In this document: in pieces, positions 1-6,824 of the stretch
How positions within the stretch are numbered: the stretch's first letter is position 1
Layout of the letters: each line of letters begins with the position of its first letter
From: Syntrophorhabdaceae bacterium PtaU1.Bin034
GTDB lineage: Bacteria > Desulfobacterota_G > Syntrophorhabdia > Syntrophorhabdales > WCHB1-27
Direction: 5' to 3'
DNA: 28,413 bases
NCBI GenBank assembly: GCA_002067405.1
Contig: MVRP01000037.1
Coordinates: forward strand, 1 to 28,413
Made by a program: the position numbers and the translations under genes
The notes under the pieces: generated by a model
What the model was told of the DNA's origin: nothing
Database searches by the model: none
What the model saw: the letters and a program-made list of their open reading frames with translations, nothing else

Positions 1-3
1 GTT

Positions 4-1101
4 ATGGCGCAGCTAATTGACGAGCGAGAAAAAGCGACGCAAGCCGGCGGCAAAACGCCTCTTCCTTTTTCTGAGGGGGAAGCTTTACCGCTGAAGCAAC
101 GACGCAGAGGGGCAGAGGGGCAGAGGGGCAACGGTGAACAAGCATTTTCTCCTCCGCTCCCCATCTCCTCCGCACCTCAGCATAGCAGTGGGGAAGCCTC
201 ATCGGCTTCGCCGATGAAGGGGGCGACGCAAGCCCCAACAATTGATATCCTTATAAAAGAGTTTGCTCTCGACACGCTTCGCGCGGAGACTGCGGAAGAA
301 GCAAAACAGCCCCTGCCGCTCTGGAGGCGCCTGTGGGAAGTGGACGGGGTGCGAAAATGCATCCTCCTGGGCATCATGGCCCTCCTCTGGCAGATCTACG
401 CGGTCAGGCTGAACAACAGCCTGATGCTGCCGAGCTTTACCGGAATAGCGGCGGCCTTTGTGGAGGCGCTGGCGAACGGAGAGCTCCTCTCGCGGATTTA
501 CGTGTCATTGAAGGTCCTTTTTGCAGGGTATTGCGGCGGTATCTTTATGGCTGCCATACTTTCAATCTTTGCGATCAGCTCCCGCATCGGCTCCGACCTT
601 CTCGATACGCTCACCTCCATGTTCAACCCCTTGCCGGCCATTGCCCTTTTGCCGCTCGCGCTGCTCTGGTTCGGCCTCGGTACTCCCAGTATCATCTTCG
701 TGCTTATCCACGCGGTCCTGTGGCCCATCGCCCTCAATACACTTTCAGGCTTCTCCTCCGTGAGCCCCACCCTCAGCCTCGTCGGAAGAAACTACGGGCT
801 TACGGGACCGCGCTATGTGTTCCGGATACTCATCCCTGCAGCTTTTCCGAGCATCATGACCGGTTTAAAAATCGGATGGGCCTTCGCGTGGCGCACCCTG
901 ATCGCGGCAGAGCTCGTTTTTGGTGTCAGCTCCGGATCGGGAGGACTCGGCTGGTTCATCTATGAGAAAAAGAACCAGCTCGAAACAGCCTCCGTCTTTG
1001 CCGGACTTTTCACGGTCATCCTTGTGGGCATTCTTTTCGAGAACTGCGTATTTCGCACCATTGAGCGCAAGACCGTTTACAAATGGGGCATGCGGTCATA
1101 A
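4..1101 (+). CDS. ABC transporter permease, NitT/TauT (SsuC/TauC) type
   Basis: This is an inner-membrane permease of the nitrate/sulfonate/taurine ABC importer family. From about residue 115 it has the usual series of hydrophobic helices and the family's loop contacting the ATPase (the segment GRNYGLTGPRYVFRILIPAA, then GLKIGWAFAWRTLIAAEL). It belongs to an operon that enters from the left edge; the window starts 3 bases before the ATG, no ribosome site can be seen, and the reading frame is open to the edge, so the true start may lie outside. Residues 15-77 are foreign-looking, low-complexity sequence created by a 189-bp in-frame insertion (see 34-234). Without it the N-terminus would read MAQLIDEREKATQAPTID. 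The substrate is unknown. The family is certain, the start is not. Confidence 0.9.
   Translation: MAQLIDEREKATQAGGKTPLPFSEGEALPLKQRRRGAEGQRGNGEQAFSPPLPISSAPQHSSGEASSASPMKGATQAPTIDILIKEFALDTLRAETAEEAKQPLPLWRRLWEVDGVRKCILLGIMALLWQIYAVRLNNSLMLPSFTGIAAAFVEALANGELLSRIYVSLKVLFAGYCGGIFMAAILSIFAISSRIGSDLLDTLTSMFNPLPAIALLPLALLWFGLGTPSIIFVLIHAVLWPIALNTLSGFSSVSPTLSLVGRNYGLTGPRYVFRILIPAAFPSIMTGLKIGWAFAWRTLIAAELVFGVSSGSGGLGWFIYEKKNQLETASVFAGLFTVILVGILFENCVFRTIERKTVYKWGMRS
34..234. repeat. In-frame 189-bp insertion flanked by 12-bp direct repeats
   Basis: The 12-mer GCGACGCAAGCC occurs at 34-45 and again at 223-234, 189 bases (63 codons) apart and in the same frame, so both copies encode ATQA. Between them lie an octamer tandem repeat (104-130), a C/T-rich stretch (about 150-178) and a hairpin with stem TCATCGGC/GCCGATGA and loop TTC (199-217). 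Removing one unit gives a continuous shorter permease. The arrangement resembles a small insertion with target duplication, or a slippage/recombination product. The block lengthens the permease N-terminus without breaking it. Confidence 0.75.
104..130 (+). repeat. Octanucleotide tandem repeat (GCAGAGGG)x3
   Basis: Three exact copies of GCAGAGGG (104-111, 112-119, 120-127) are followed by a partial GCA. They lie inside the insertion in the permease gene. A similar G-rich pattern recurs at the 3' end of the CusB-like gene (23188-23217). Confidence 0.85.
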
Positions 1102-1118
1102 AGAAACCTGGAAGTAAC

Positions 1119-1148
1119 TTGATAAAAATAATATACATAAAGTATAGA
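1119..1148 (+). promoter_or_regulatory. Putative sigma70-type promoter of the HPr-like/ABC/cysK operon
   Basis: TTGATA (1119-1124), an 18-bp spacer and TATAGA (1143-1148) lie in an AT-rich gap that follows the previous permease and ends 41 bp before the HPr-like start codon. The gap is much more AT-rich than its neighbours, as expected for a new transcription start. The match is moderate. Confidence 0.4.
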
Positions 1149-1189
1149 AAACTTGAGAATAATAATGTAGTATGTGGAGGTGACGAGCC

Positions 1190-1453
1190 ATGGAAAAAGC
1201 CGAAGTCAGCGTAAGAAGCCAGGGAGGCCTTCATTTGAGGAAAGCCGCTGAGATCGTCCGTTGCGCGCAGAAATTCAGGTCTGAGATTACTTTGTGCCAT
1301 AAATGCAAATCGGCCGATGCCTGCTCGATCTTGCAGGTGCTTTGCCTCGGCGTAGCCGCCCATTCCGCTCTCTCCATCACCGCCACGGGTCCCGACGAGA
1401 AGGAGGCAGTGGAGAGCATCGTGGAAGTATTTAACGAAGGGGCAGGAATATGA
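1190..1453 (+). CDS. HPr-like phosphocarrier family protein
   Basis: At 87 residues it has the normal length of HPr, the phosphocarrier of the phosphotransferase system. The active-site histidine sits at exactly residue 15 (GGLHLRKAAE, where classic HPr has LHARPAA) and a serine at residue 46 (ACSILQ), the position phosphorylated by HPr kinase in other bacteria. The Arg-Pro after the histidine is changed to Leu-Arg-Lys, and five cysteines (25, 36, 39, 45, 52) are unusual for HPr. A strong ribosome site (GGAGGTGA) precedes the ATG. The stop overlaps the next gene's start as ATGA, implying translational coupling. No sugar PTS genes are nearby, so a regulatory role is more likely than sugar transport (inference). 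Confidence 0.8.
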   Translation: MEKAEVSVRSQGGLHLRKAAEIVRCAQKFRSEITLCHKCKSADACSILQVLCLGVAAHSALSITATGPDEKEAVESIVEVFNEGAGI

Positions 1454-1641
1454 ATAAGGGCAGTGGCGAAAGAAACATTGTCAGCGACATTATTTTGGAG
1501 GAAATCAAGCAATCCATAAATTCCATAGATTTCGGCGACGTCCTGATCAAGGTGCATGCGGGGAGAGTCATTCAGATCGAGGTAACGGACAAGAAACGTT
1601 TCGATGATCTGTGGGAGCTCGAGGACGGAGGTGGCATATGA
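1450..1641 (+). CDS. YezD-family small protein (DUF2292)
   Basis: This 63-residue protein matches the YezD/DUF2292 pattern: an N-terminal helix (ILEEIKQSINSIDFGDVLIKVH) followed by a short beta segment (GRVIQIEVTDKKRF). The family has no proven biochemical function but is typically found with sulfur-assimilation and sulfonate or cystine transport genes. It overlaps the HPr-like gene by 4 bp and the following small ORF by 4 bp. Its presence is one of two local pointers, with cysK, to a sulfur substrate for this transporter. Assignment is by recognition of the sequence pattern. Confidence 0.8.
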   Translation: MNKGSGERNIVSDIILEEIKQSINSIDFGDVLIKVHAGRVIQIEVTDKKRFDDLWELEDGGGI

Positions 1642-1697
1642 CAACCATGCTTTATTTAAGCACTCGCGGCGTAGTGGTTATGTTCCGAAAAAAATAA
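1638..1697 (+). CDS. Possible 19-residue peptide between YezD and the binding protein
   Basis: The ORF encodes MTTMLYLSTRGVVVMFRKK. It begins with ATG overlapping the YezD stop (ATGA), has a strong ribosome site (GGAGGT at 1627-1632, 5 bases before ATG) and ends 9 bases before the start of the binding-protein gene, whose AGGAGG site follows the TAA directly. The spacing fits a coupled small gene, or a leader peptide passing ribosomes to the next gene. No homologue is recognised, and chance occurrence cannot be excluded. Confidence 0.35.
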   Translation: MTTMLYLSTRGVVVMFRKK

Positions 1698-1706
1698 GGA
1701 GGATTT

Positions 1707-2651
1707 ATGAAACTGATTCGATCAACAGCAATTTTGGCCTTATTGGTTGTGGTAGTTTTGTTTTGGGGTGCGCTCAATCATGCAGATGCACAGGGCTTGA
1801 CGAAAATCCGTGTGTCTGACACGCCCACGACGCATCACCTGAACCTTTATGTGGCGAAAGAAAAAGGCCTCTTCACAAAGTCCGGCATTGATGTCCAAAT
1901 CCAGCAAGCCGCGGACCCGAGTGCGGCACGCGACGCCGTCATTACTAAAGCGGCAGACGTTTACTTTGCCTGCCCGAGCGTAAATATTGCTGCCATTGCA
2001 GGCGGGGCCCCGCTCAAAATCATCGCTCAGGTGAAGAAACCTTGCACGTCGGTCCTTGCCGTCCCCAAGAATTCTCCCATCAAGGAGTTTAAGGACCTTA
2101 ACGGGAAAACGATTGCCGGGTTGTCCCCCACGTGCTGCGCAGTCGTTTTCATCAATCAAAAGGTGAGACAGGCCAAGGCCTCCTTTAACCTTGTGAAACT
2201 CGCCGGCGGACCTGCCATTGCGGCTCTGGACGCCAAGCAGGTGGACGGGGCTATCCTGGAGGAACCCCACGCGAGTATCGCTGAATTGAAGGGTTATAAG
2301 ACGCTTTTCCGGGGAGATATGAAGGAGACGACTTGCCGGACGATCAATGTCCACAAAGACTTTCTGGCGAATAACGTGGACGCCCTCAAAAAGTTCATTC
2401 AGGCGGTGGATGAAGCCAATGCCCTGATCCTGAAGAATCCTGTAGCCGACGATATCGTCGCCATCGCGGTAAAATACACCGGCGCCCCTGAAAATGCAAT
2501 CAGGAATGGGAATCACCGCCTGGGCTTCACGACGAAGCTGACCGTGGAGGCTCATAACGGTCTTGCCCTGGCACTCATCGAGCAGGGCGCCATTAAGACA
2601 AATCCGCTTCCCGGGGCGTATGCTCAAGAATTTAAGGGAATTACCTGGTAG
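1707..2651 (+). CDS. Periplasmic substrate-binding protein, NitT/SsuA type
   Basis: This 314-residue exported binding protein belongs to the nitrate/sulfonate/taurine ABC family. It has a signal peptide (hydrophobic residues 8-22, likely cleavage after HADA), the family start (IRVSDTPTTHHLNLYVAKEKGLF) and the later EEPHA segment of the second lobe. An AGGAGG site lies 4 bases before the ATG. It carries five cysteines (89, 113, 143, 144, 210), including a vicinal Cys-Cys pair (PTCC) where related proteins usually have small residues; this is unusual for the family. It should deliver substrate to the permease at 3676-4617 and ATPase at 4622-5494. A sulfur compound is inferred from YezD and CysK. 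Confidence 0.9.
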   Translation: MKLIRSTAILALLVVVVLFWGALNHADAQGLTKIRVSDTPTTHHLNLYVAKEKGLFTKSGIDVQIQQAADPSAARDAVITKAADVYFACPSVNIAAIAGGAPLKIIAQVKKPCTSVLAVPKNSPIKEFKDLNGKTIAGLSPTCCAVVFINQKVRQAKASFNLVKLAGGPAIAALDAKQVDGAILEEPHASIAELKGYKTLFRGDMKETTCRTINVHKDFLANNVDALKKFIQAVDEANALILKNPVADDIVAIAVKYTGAPENAIRNGNHRLGFTTKLTVEAHNGLALALIEQGAIKTNPLPGAYAQEFKGITW

Positions 2652-2671
2652 TATCGGGTAGTCGGGAGGAT

Positions 2672-2718
2672 AAGCGTAAGGGATGGGCCCTCTCCATCTG
2701 GGGCTATTCCTTACGCTT
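2672..2718. repeat. Long hairpin between binding protein and selenoprotein genes
   Basis: Arms 2672-2690 and 2700-2718 pair at 16 of 19 positions around a 9-base loop. No T-run follows on the + strand, so it is not a classic terminator; it could be an mRNA-stabilising or partial-termination structure. Its arms contain AAGCGTAAGG, which recurs at 9818-9842. Confidence 0.65.
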
Positions 2719-2745
2719 CACAGATGAAATTTCCGTGGAGGTAGT

Positions 2746-3660
2746 GTGAAACGAGTTTTTCTGATTGCTGCTCTATTGTTGGCCGGCATCTTCTGTACCG
2801 TTGCCGCGCATGCCGCAGGAGGCGGGACCGTGACCATCCTCTACACAGGCTCGGTAAGAGGAACGCTGGATCCCTGCGCCGTTTGAGGCGAGGGCACCTC
2901 GGGTGGTCTGGCCCGGCGGGCTAGCGCGATTGAGTCGATCAGGCGGAATGAGGGCCCGGTGCTGGTACTGGATGCCGGAGCGGTGTTCGACAACACCGAC
3001 CCGGAAAAGGCCAAACTATTGCTGAATGCCATGCAGCGGATGGGATATGACGCCCTGAACCTCGGGGGTCCGGAGTTCTTCTTCGGGACCGAGTTCCTCG
3101 AACATGCCAGGGGCCAGGTTTCTTTTCCGTACGTTGCGTCAAGCCTGCGGTACGACGGCCGCGGTCTCCCCTGGGCGCAGGAATACTTGCTCAAGCAGGT
3201 GGGAGGCCTGACCGTCGCCATTCTGGGTGTGTTCAATCCCGACGAGCTTGATCAGCTTCGGGACAAGGAACTGGTGAAGCGCCTGCAGCTCGTCCCCGCG
3301 GAGGAGGCGCTGGGGAGGCTGGTTCCCCGGGTCAGGGAAAAGGCCGACGTGGTCGTCCTCCTTTCCCGGTTCGCCGCGGAGAAGACCCGCGCACTGGTAG
3401 AGAAGGTGAAGGGAATCGACGTGGCCGTCTCCTCCGGGGGCAGTGACGTTTACTACCCGGGCGGCGTCGTTGGCGAAACCGGTTCGTCCGGGAAAATGAT
3501 GGGGCTGCTGAAGGTCCGCAGCGACGGAAAAGCGACAATCAGCGTACTGGAAAACAGGTATGTCTCCATGGATTCCCTTGTTCCTCCTCATCCGGAAATT
3601 GCCGAACTTGTGGAACGCTACAAAGCGGAGCAGGCAAAGAAAACCGTTAACTTTCAATAG
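2746..3660 (+). CDS. Predicted selenoprotein: exported UshA/metallophosphatase-like protein with CxxU motif
   Basis: Reading through the UGA at 2884-2886 gives one continuous 304-residue frame. It starts at GTG 2746 after GGAGG, has a signal peptide (MKRVFLIAALLLAGIF, cleavage near AHA-AGG), then ILYTGSVRGTLDPC, Cys44-Ala-Val-Sec47 and GGLARRA. This order (YT..xG, ..PC.C.., GGLARRA, LVLDAG, YDALNLG) is that of exported 5'-nucleotidase/UshA-like metallophosphatases of Desulfobacterota, where a second cysteine usually sits close to the UGA position. The expected metal-ligand motifs are changed: NDxHG to TGSVRG, DAGD to DAGA, GNHE to GGPE, and no GHxH is seen. Hydrolase activity is therefore doubtful and a thiol/selenol binding or redox role is inferred. 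The gene lies between the binding protein and permease of one operon. The alternative is a gene broken by a nonsense mutation with a restart at 2959. Confidence 0.75.
2884..2920 (+). promoter_or_regulatory. UGA selenocysteine codon and putative bacterial SECIS stem-loop
   Basis: After the UGA (2884-2886) come 18 bases and then an apical loop GGUCUG (2905-2910). The stem pairs 2897-2904 with 2911-2919: eight pairs including two G-U pairs, and one bulged C at 2917. In E. coli fdhF the sequence GGUCUG also begins exactly 18 bases after the UGA; this comparison is from memory of that gene. Loop G and U residues are what SelB reads in that system. Pairing was found by eye and no folding energy was computed. 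Confidence 0.65.
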
Positions 3661-3675
3661 GACGACCATGGTGAC

Positions 3676-4617
3676 ATGAAACAGAGGATCGAAAATAAAA
3701 AAATGATCTTTGCGACGGTGAGCGAACCGTTGCGCGAACATCTTGGAGAACGAACAGAAATGCCTGCTGGCAAGTTGACACAGCTTCACAGGAGCGAGCT
3801 CCACCGGCCCCGTTGGTGGCAGGTTCTGGTGCGGGAGCTGGCGCTCTTCGGCCGCAACTCCTTCGGCAGCATCGTCTCCCTAGAGTTCCTGACCGTCTTC
3901 ATCCCGACGCTTATTCTCTGGGAGGCACTGCCGCGGCTGGATGTCGTGCCGCAGACGCTGGTCCCCACACCGTCCCGGGTGGCCCTGGCCTTCTGGGACA
4001 TGGTCCACAATCTCCGTATGTCGGAGCATTTGACCCTCAGCGCCATCCGCTTTGCCGCCGGTTTTGGCGTCGCCCTGGTGACGGCCTTCCCGATCGGGGT
4101 CCTGATGGGATGGAACCTCCTCATCCGCAAGCATACTCTGCCGGTCTTCCAGATCCTGGCCCCGATCCCGCCGCCTGCCTGGGTGCCGATCACCATCATC
4201 GCGTTGGGTATAGGAATGCCGATGCAGACCTTCCTGATCTTCCTCGGCGTCTTCTACCCGGTTCTCTTCAACACCTACCAGGGGGTCAAGGATACGGACC
4301 CGCGCTATCTCGCCTCAGCCCGGGTCTTCGGCGCCAGCGAGTTCACCCTGCTGACCAGGGTCTACATCTGGCACGCCCTGGGTTCGGTCATCATGGGAAT
4401 CAAGATCGGCATCGCCATGGGCCTGGTGATGCTGATCATCGCCGAGATGCACGGCGGCAGGGCCGGTGTCGGCTATATCCTGCTGGAAGCCAAGGAATAC
4501 TTCCAGATCGACCGGATGGTGGTCTGCATGCTGATCCTGGGATTCAGCGGCTGGTTCATGATCGAGATCATGAAATACGTCGAATTGAAACTCGCCGTCT
4601 GGCGGATCGGCAGGTAA
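3676..4617 (+). CDS. ABC transporter permease, NitT/TauT type
   Basis: This 313-residue inner-membrane permease forms the channel for the binding protein at 1707-2651. About 60 hydrophilic residues precede the first helix (around 65-85). The family's ATPase-contact loop is present (DPRYLASARVFGASEFTLL) followed by the GIKIGIAMGLVMLIIAEM segment. The ATG at 3676 lies 16 bases after the selenoprotein stop; an upstream ATG at 3668 ends after three codons, and no good ribosome site is visible, so translation may depend on coupling to the selenoprotein. Alternative starts are at codon 10 (MIFATVSE) or codon 29. It ends 4 bases before the ATPase gene. Confidence 0.92.
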   Translation: MKQRIENKKMIFATVSEPLREHLGERTEMPAGKLTQLHRSELHRPRWWQVLVRELALFGRNSFGSIVSLEFLTVFIPTLILWEALPRLDVVPQTLVPTPSRVALAFWDMVHNLRMSEHLTLSAIRFAAGFGVALVTAFPIGVLMGWNLLIRKHTLPVFQILAPIPPPAWVPITIIALGIGMPMQTFLIFLGVFYPVLFNTYQGVKDTDPRYLASARVFGASEFTLLTRVYIWHALGSVIMGIKIGIAMGLVMLIIAEMHGGRAGVGYILLEAKEYFQIDRMVVCMLILGFSGWFMIEIMKYVELKLAVWRIGR

Positions 4618-4621
4618 GGTC

Positions 4622-5494
4622 ATGATCGAAGCGCGCCGCATCAGCAAGTTTTTTTCCGTGATCAACGAGGACCGGTCCGCTGACGGGATGACGGTGCTCA
4701 ACTCCGTATCGCTCAGCATCGAAGACGGAGCCTTCGTTTCCCTGCTGGGGCCCACGGGCTGCGGGAAATCGACCTTTCTGGAAATCCTCGCCGGACTGCA
4801 GGCCCCTTCCGACGGGGAGGTCTGGATCGACGGCCGTCTGGTTCTGGAGCCCCTCCCGGCGACCCGCAAGGAGATGGAGGCCTACCGGCGCAAATACCGG
4901 TTCCTCTCCCCCATCGCCAACAGCCTGTTCCGGGACAATCCCAAGCATGACATCGCCATGATCTTTCAGGACTATGCCGTGTTTCCCTGGATGACGACCC
5001 TGCAGAACGTGTTCTTCACCCTGAAGCTGAGGGGGGTTCCCAAGACGGACCGGCCGGGCCTGGCGGCCCGCTACCTGCGCATGGTCGGGCTGACCGGTTC
5101 GGAGAACAAGTACCCCTCCCAACTCTCGGGCGGTATGCGCCAGCGGCTCGCCCTGGCCCGGGCCCTGTCCGTGGAGCCGAAGATCATCCTTATGGACGAG
5201 CCCTTCGCCGCCGTGGACGCCCTGACGCGCGAACGGTTGCAGGAAGACCTGCTGCGCCTCTGGCAGGAAACGAAAAAAACCATCGTTCTGGTGACCCACG
5301 ACGTGGAGGAGGCCGTGTATCTCTCCGACGAAGTGGTGGTCTTCTCGCCTCTCCCCGGCGCGATCCGCAACCGGGTCCCCGTGGACCTGGCCCGGCCGCG
5401 CCGGCGTTCGTCACTGGAGATCCGGCAGCTCAAGGAGCGTCTCTTGGCCCTGCACCGGTTCGATACGGTGCACGAGGCGGACTACATTATTTAA
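4622..5494 (+). CDS. ABC transporter ATP-binding protein, NitT/TauT type
   Basis: This 290-residue ATPase powers the adjacent permease from the cytoplasm. It has Walker A GPTGCGKST (43-51), Q-loop IFQDY, signature LSGGMRQR, Walker B IILMDEP with the catalytic glutamate not placed directly after the Asp-Glu-Pro pattern, D-loop AAVDALTR and switch histidine VTHD. About 30 extra residues (roughly 77-105, LEPLPATRKEME to RDNPKHD) lie between Walker A and the Q-loop compared with SsuB/TauB. Start ATG 4622 follows the permease by 4 bases. Family assignment is certain; the role of the extra segment is unknown. Confidence 0.93.
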   Translation: MIEARRISKFFSVINEDRSADGMTVLNSVSLSIEDGAFVSLLGPTGCGKSTFLEILAGLQAPSDGEVWIDGRLVLEPLPATRKEMEAYRRKYRFLSPIANSLFRDNPKHDIAMIFQDYAVFPWMTTLQNVFFTLKLRGVPKTDRPGLAARYLRMVGLTGSENKYPSQLSGGMRQRLALARALSVEPKIILMDEPFAAVDALTRERLQEDLLRLWQETKKTIVLVTHDVEEAVYLSDEVVVFSPLPGAIRNRVPVDLARPRRRSSLEIRQLKERLLALHRFDTVHEADYII

Positions 5495-5515
5495 CGAACT
5501 GGAGTAAGGAAAAAC

Positions 5516-6481
5516 ATGGCACAGGAAGAGAAATCGCCGACCTTTCGCGGAACCGTCTATGAGGATATCACCGGCGCCATCGGCCGTACGCCCCTGGTGC
5601 GCCTGCGGTGGATCACCGAGGGGAGCTACGCCGAGGTCGTGGCAAAACTCGAATCTTTTAACCCTATGAACAGCGTCAAATGCCGCATCGGCGCGGCCAT
5701 GCTTGCGGCGGCGGAACGCGAGGGAAAACTGAAGCCCGGGATGACGGTGATCGAACCGACTTCGGGCAACACGGGCATCGGCCTGGCCTTTGCCTGCCGG
5801 GCCAAGGGATACCGCCTGGTGATCACCATGCCCGAAACCATGTCCATCGAACGACGCAAGCTGATGCAGATGCTGGGCGCCGAACTGGTGCTGACGCCGG
5901 GTCCGGAGGGCATGAACGGGGCGGTGAAGAAGGCCACGCAACTTTCCCGGACCATCCCCGGAAGCTACATCCCCATGCAGTTCGAAAACCCCGCCAACCC
6001 GCAGGTCCACAGGGAGACAACGGCAGAGGAGATATGGGCCGATACTGAGGGCAGGGTGGACATATTCGTGTCCGGCGTGGGAACGGGAGGAACCATCACC
6101 GGTGTGGGTGAGGTGCTCAAGGGCCGCAAGCCCTCGGTAAAGGCAATAGCCGTGGAGCCGGATGCCTCGCCCGTCCTCTCGGGAGGAAGGCCGGGTCCCC
6201 ATCGCATCCAGGGGATTGGCGCGGGTTTCGTGCCTGCCGTGCTGAACAGGAAGATCATCGACGAGGTCGTTCGCGTCACCAACGAAGATGCCTTCGACAC
6301 GGCGCGTTTGGTGAGCCGGGCGGAGGGGATCCTCTGCGGCATATCGAGCGGTGCGGCCCTCTGGGCGGCCCTGGAGGTGGCACGTCGCCCGGCAAACGAG
6401 GGGAAACTGATCGTTGTCATGTTTCCGGATTCAGGTGAACGTTATATCACCACTCAGTTGTCGGACGTCCCCGCAGAGTGA
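5516..6481 (+). CDS. cysK: Cysteine synthase (O-acetylserine sulfhydrylase)
   Basis: This PLP enzyme makes cysteine from O-acetylserine and sulfide in the cytoplasm. The 321 residues contain the PLP lysine (Lys55 in NSVKCRIG, the same motif as E. coli CysK), the substrate loop TSGNTG (81-86), [11 protein letters not shown], the phosphate-binding GTGGT segment, [13 protein letters not shown] and the C-terminal GISSGAA. A ribosome site (GGAGTAAGGA) precedes the ATG, 21 bases after the ATPase stop, so it is very likely the last gene of the operon. Together with YezD it suggests that the imported compound yields sulfur for cysteine. No serine acetyltransferase gene is in the window. Confidence 0.95.
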   Translation: MAQEEKSPTFRGTVYEDITGAIGRTPLVRLRWITEGSYAEVVAKLESFNPMNSVKCRIGAAMLAAAEREGKLKPGMTVIEPTSGNTGIGLAFACRAKGYRLVITMPETMSIERRKLMQMLGAELVLTPGPEGMNGAVKKATQLSRTIPGSYIPMQFENPANPQVHRETTAEEIWADTEGRVDIFVSGVGTGGTITGVGEVLKGRKPSVKAIAVEPDASPVLSGGRPGPHRIQGIGAGFVPAVLNRKIIDEVVRVTNEDAFDTARLVSRAEGILCGISSGAALWAALEVARRPANEGKLIVVMFPDSGERYITTQLSDVPAE

Positions 6482-6569
6482 ATGTAGGTACGGGGAAATA
6501 GATGACAGTCATTCCTAAATTGCATGATATTATTGTTCAGTAACGCGCTAATGAATAAGTAATTTATTC

Positions 6570-6598
6570 TTGACATAACTACTAAAGTCAACTATAAA
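6570..6598 (+). promoter_or_regulatory. Strong sigma70-type promoter for the CODH/ABC operon
   Basis: A perfect TTGACA (6570-6575), a 17-bp spacer and TATAAA (6593-6598) lie in an AT-rich stretch. The start of transcription would be near 6605, leaving a leader of about 220 bases before the CO dehydrogenase start. Confidence 0.75.
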
Positions 6599-6609
6599 TA
6601 CCATTTACA

Positions 6610-6624
6610 CTATTACATTAATAG
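6610..6624. promoter_or_regulatory. Inverted repeat just downstream of the promoter, possible operator
   Basis: CTATTA (6610-6615) and TAATAG (6619-6624) form a perfect inverted repeat with a 3-base centre, about 5-20 bases after the expected transcription start. The position fits a repressor site, but the repeat is short and AT-rich. Confidence 0.35.
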
Positions 6625-6731
6625 TATTATGCGGCAAGGATAGTCGTGCCTTCAGATGTTCTGATGTAAGGGTAATGAAACCTCAATGGAAACAAATCCC
6701 TTTCTGTACCCCTTTCACATTTCAAGGAACT

Positions 6732-6801
6732 GGAGCAGGTTTCAGCCTGTATACGGCAACGATCATATACAGGTGAAGGACGGGAAAAGCCGGCACGCTC
6801 C
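6732..6801 (+). ncRNA. Possible structured mRNA leader upstream of CODH
   Basis: GGAGC (6732-6736) pairs with GCTCC (6797-6801), enclosing a hairpin whose CCTGTATA (6746-6753) pairs exactly with TATACAGG (6766-6773), capped by CG-GCAA-CG with a GNRA-type loop. A second weak stem (6781-6783 with 6790-6792) may make a three-way junction. No known riboswitch class was recognised. The distance to the start codon (24 bases) would allow control of translation. Confidence 0.35.
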
Positions 6802-6824
6802 AAGACGCCCGGATAGAAAAACAC

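Larger units (their letters stand above)
6482..6824 (+). other. 343-bp regulatory gap between cysK and the CO dehydrogenase gene
   Basis: No convincing gene lies here. It holds a strong promoter (6570-6598), an inverted repeat (6610-6624) and about 220 bases of untranslated leader with a possible folded domain (6732-6801). The leader is far longer than needed for translation. No ribosome site stands out before the ATG at 6825 (only GGAT at 6811-6814). Confidence 0.7.

Noticed and set aside
1740..2627. 295-codon open frame on the - strand
   Set aside because: Antisense to the binding-protein gene, without recognisable domains or ribosome site; a consequence of codon bias.
2746..3660. Pseudogene with a nonsense mutation and internal restart at 2959
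   Set aside because: The frame continues intact on both sides of the UGA, the UGA falls at a near-conserved cysteine position, and a SECIS-like stem-loop follows. A restart at 2959 would lack a signal peptide and a ribosome site.
3813..4625. 270-codon + strand frame overlapping the permease
   Set aside because: Low-complexity translation rich in Arg, Gly and Pro in an alternative frame of a clear permease.
5668..5691. Cysteine after the PLP lysine in cysteine synthase (SVKCRIG) as an odd substitution
   Set aside because: E. coli CysK has the same SVKCRIG motif, so it is normal for this subfamily.
6744..6775. Group II intron domain V in the CODH leader
   Set aside because: AGC triad, GNRA-type loop and helix look similar, but the upper helix has only two pairs, the bulge is four bases and no other intron parts or intron-encoded protein are present.
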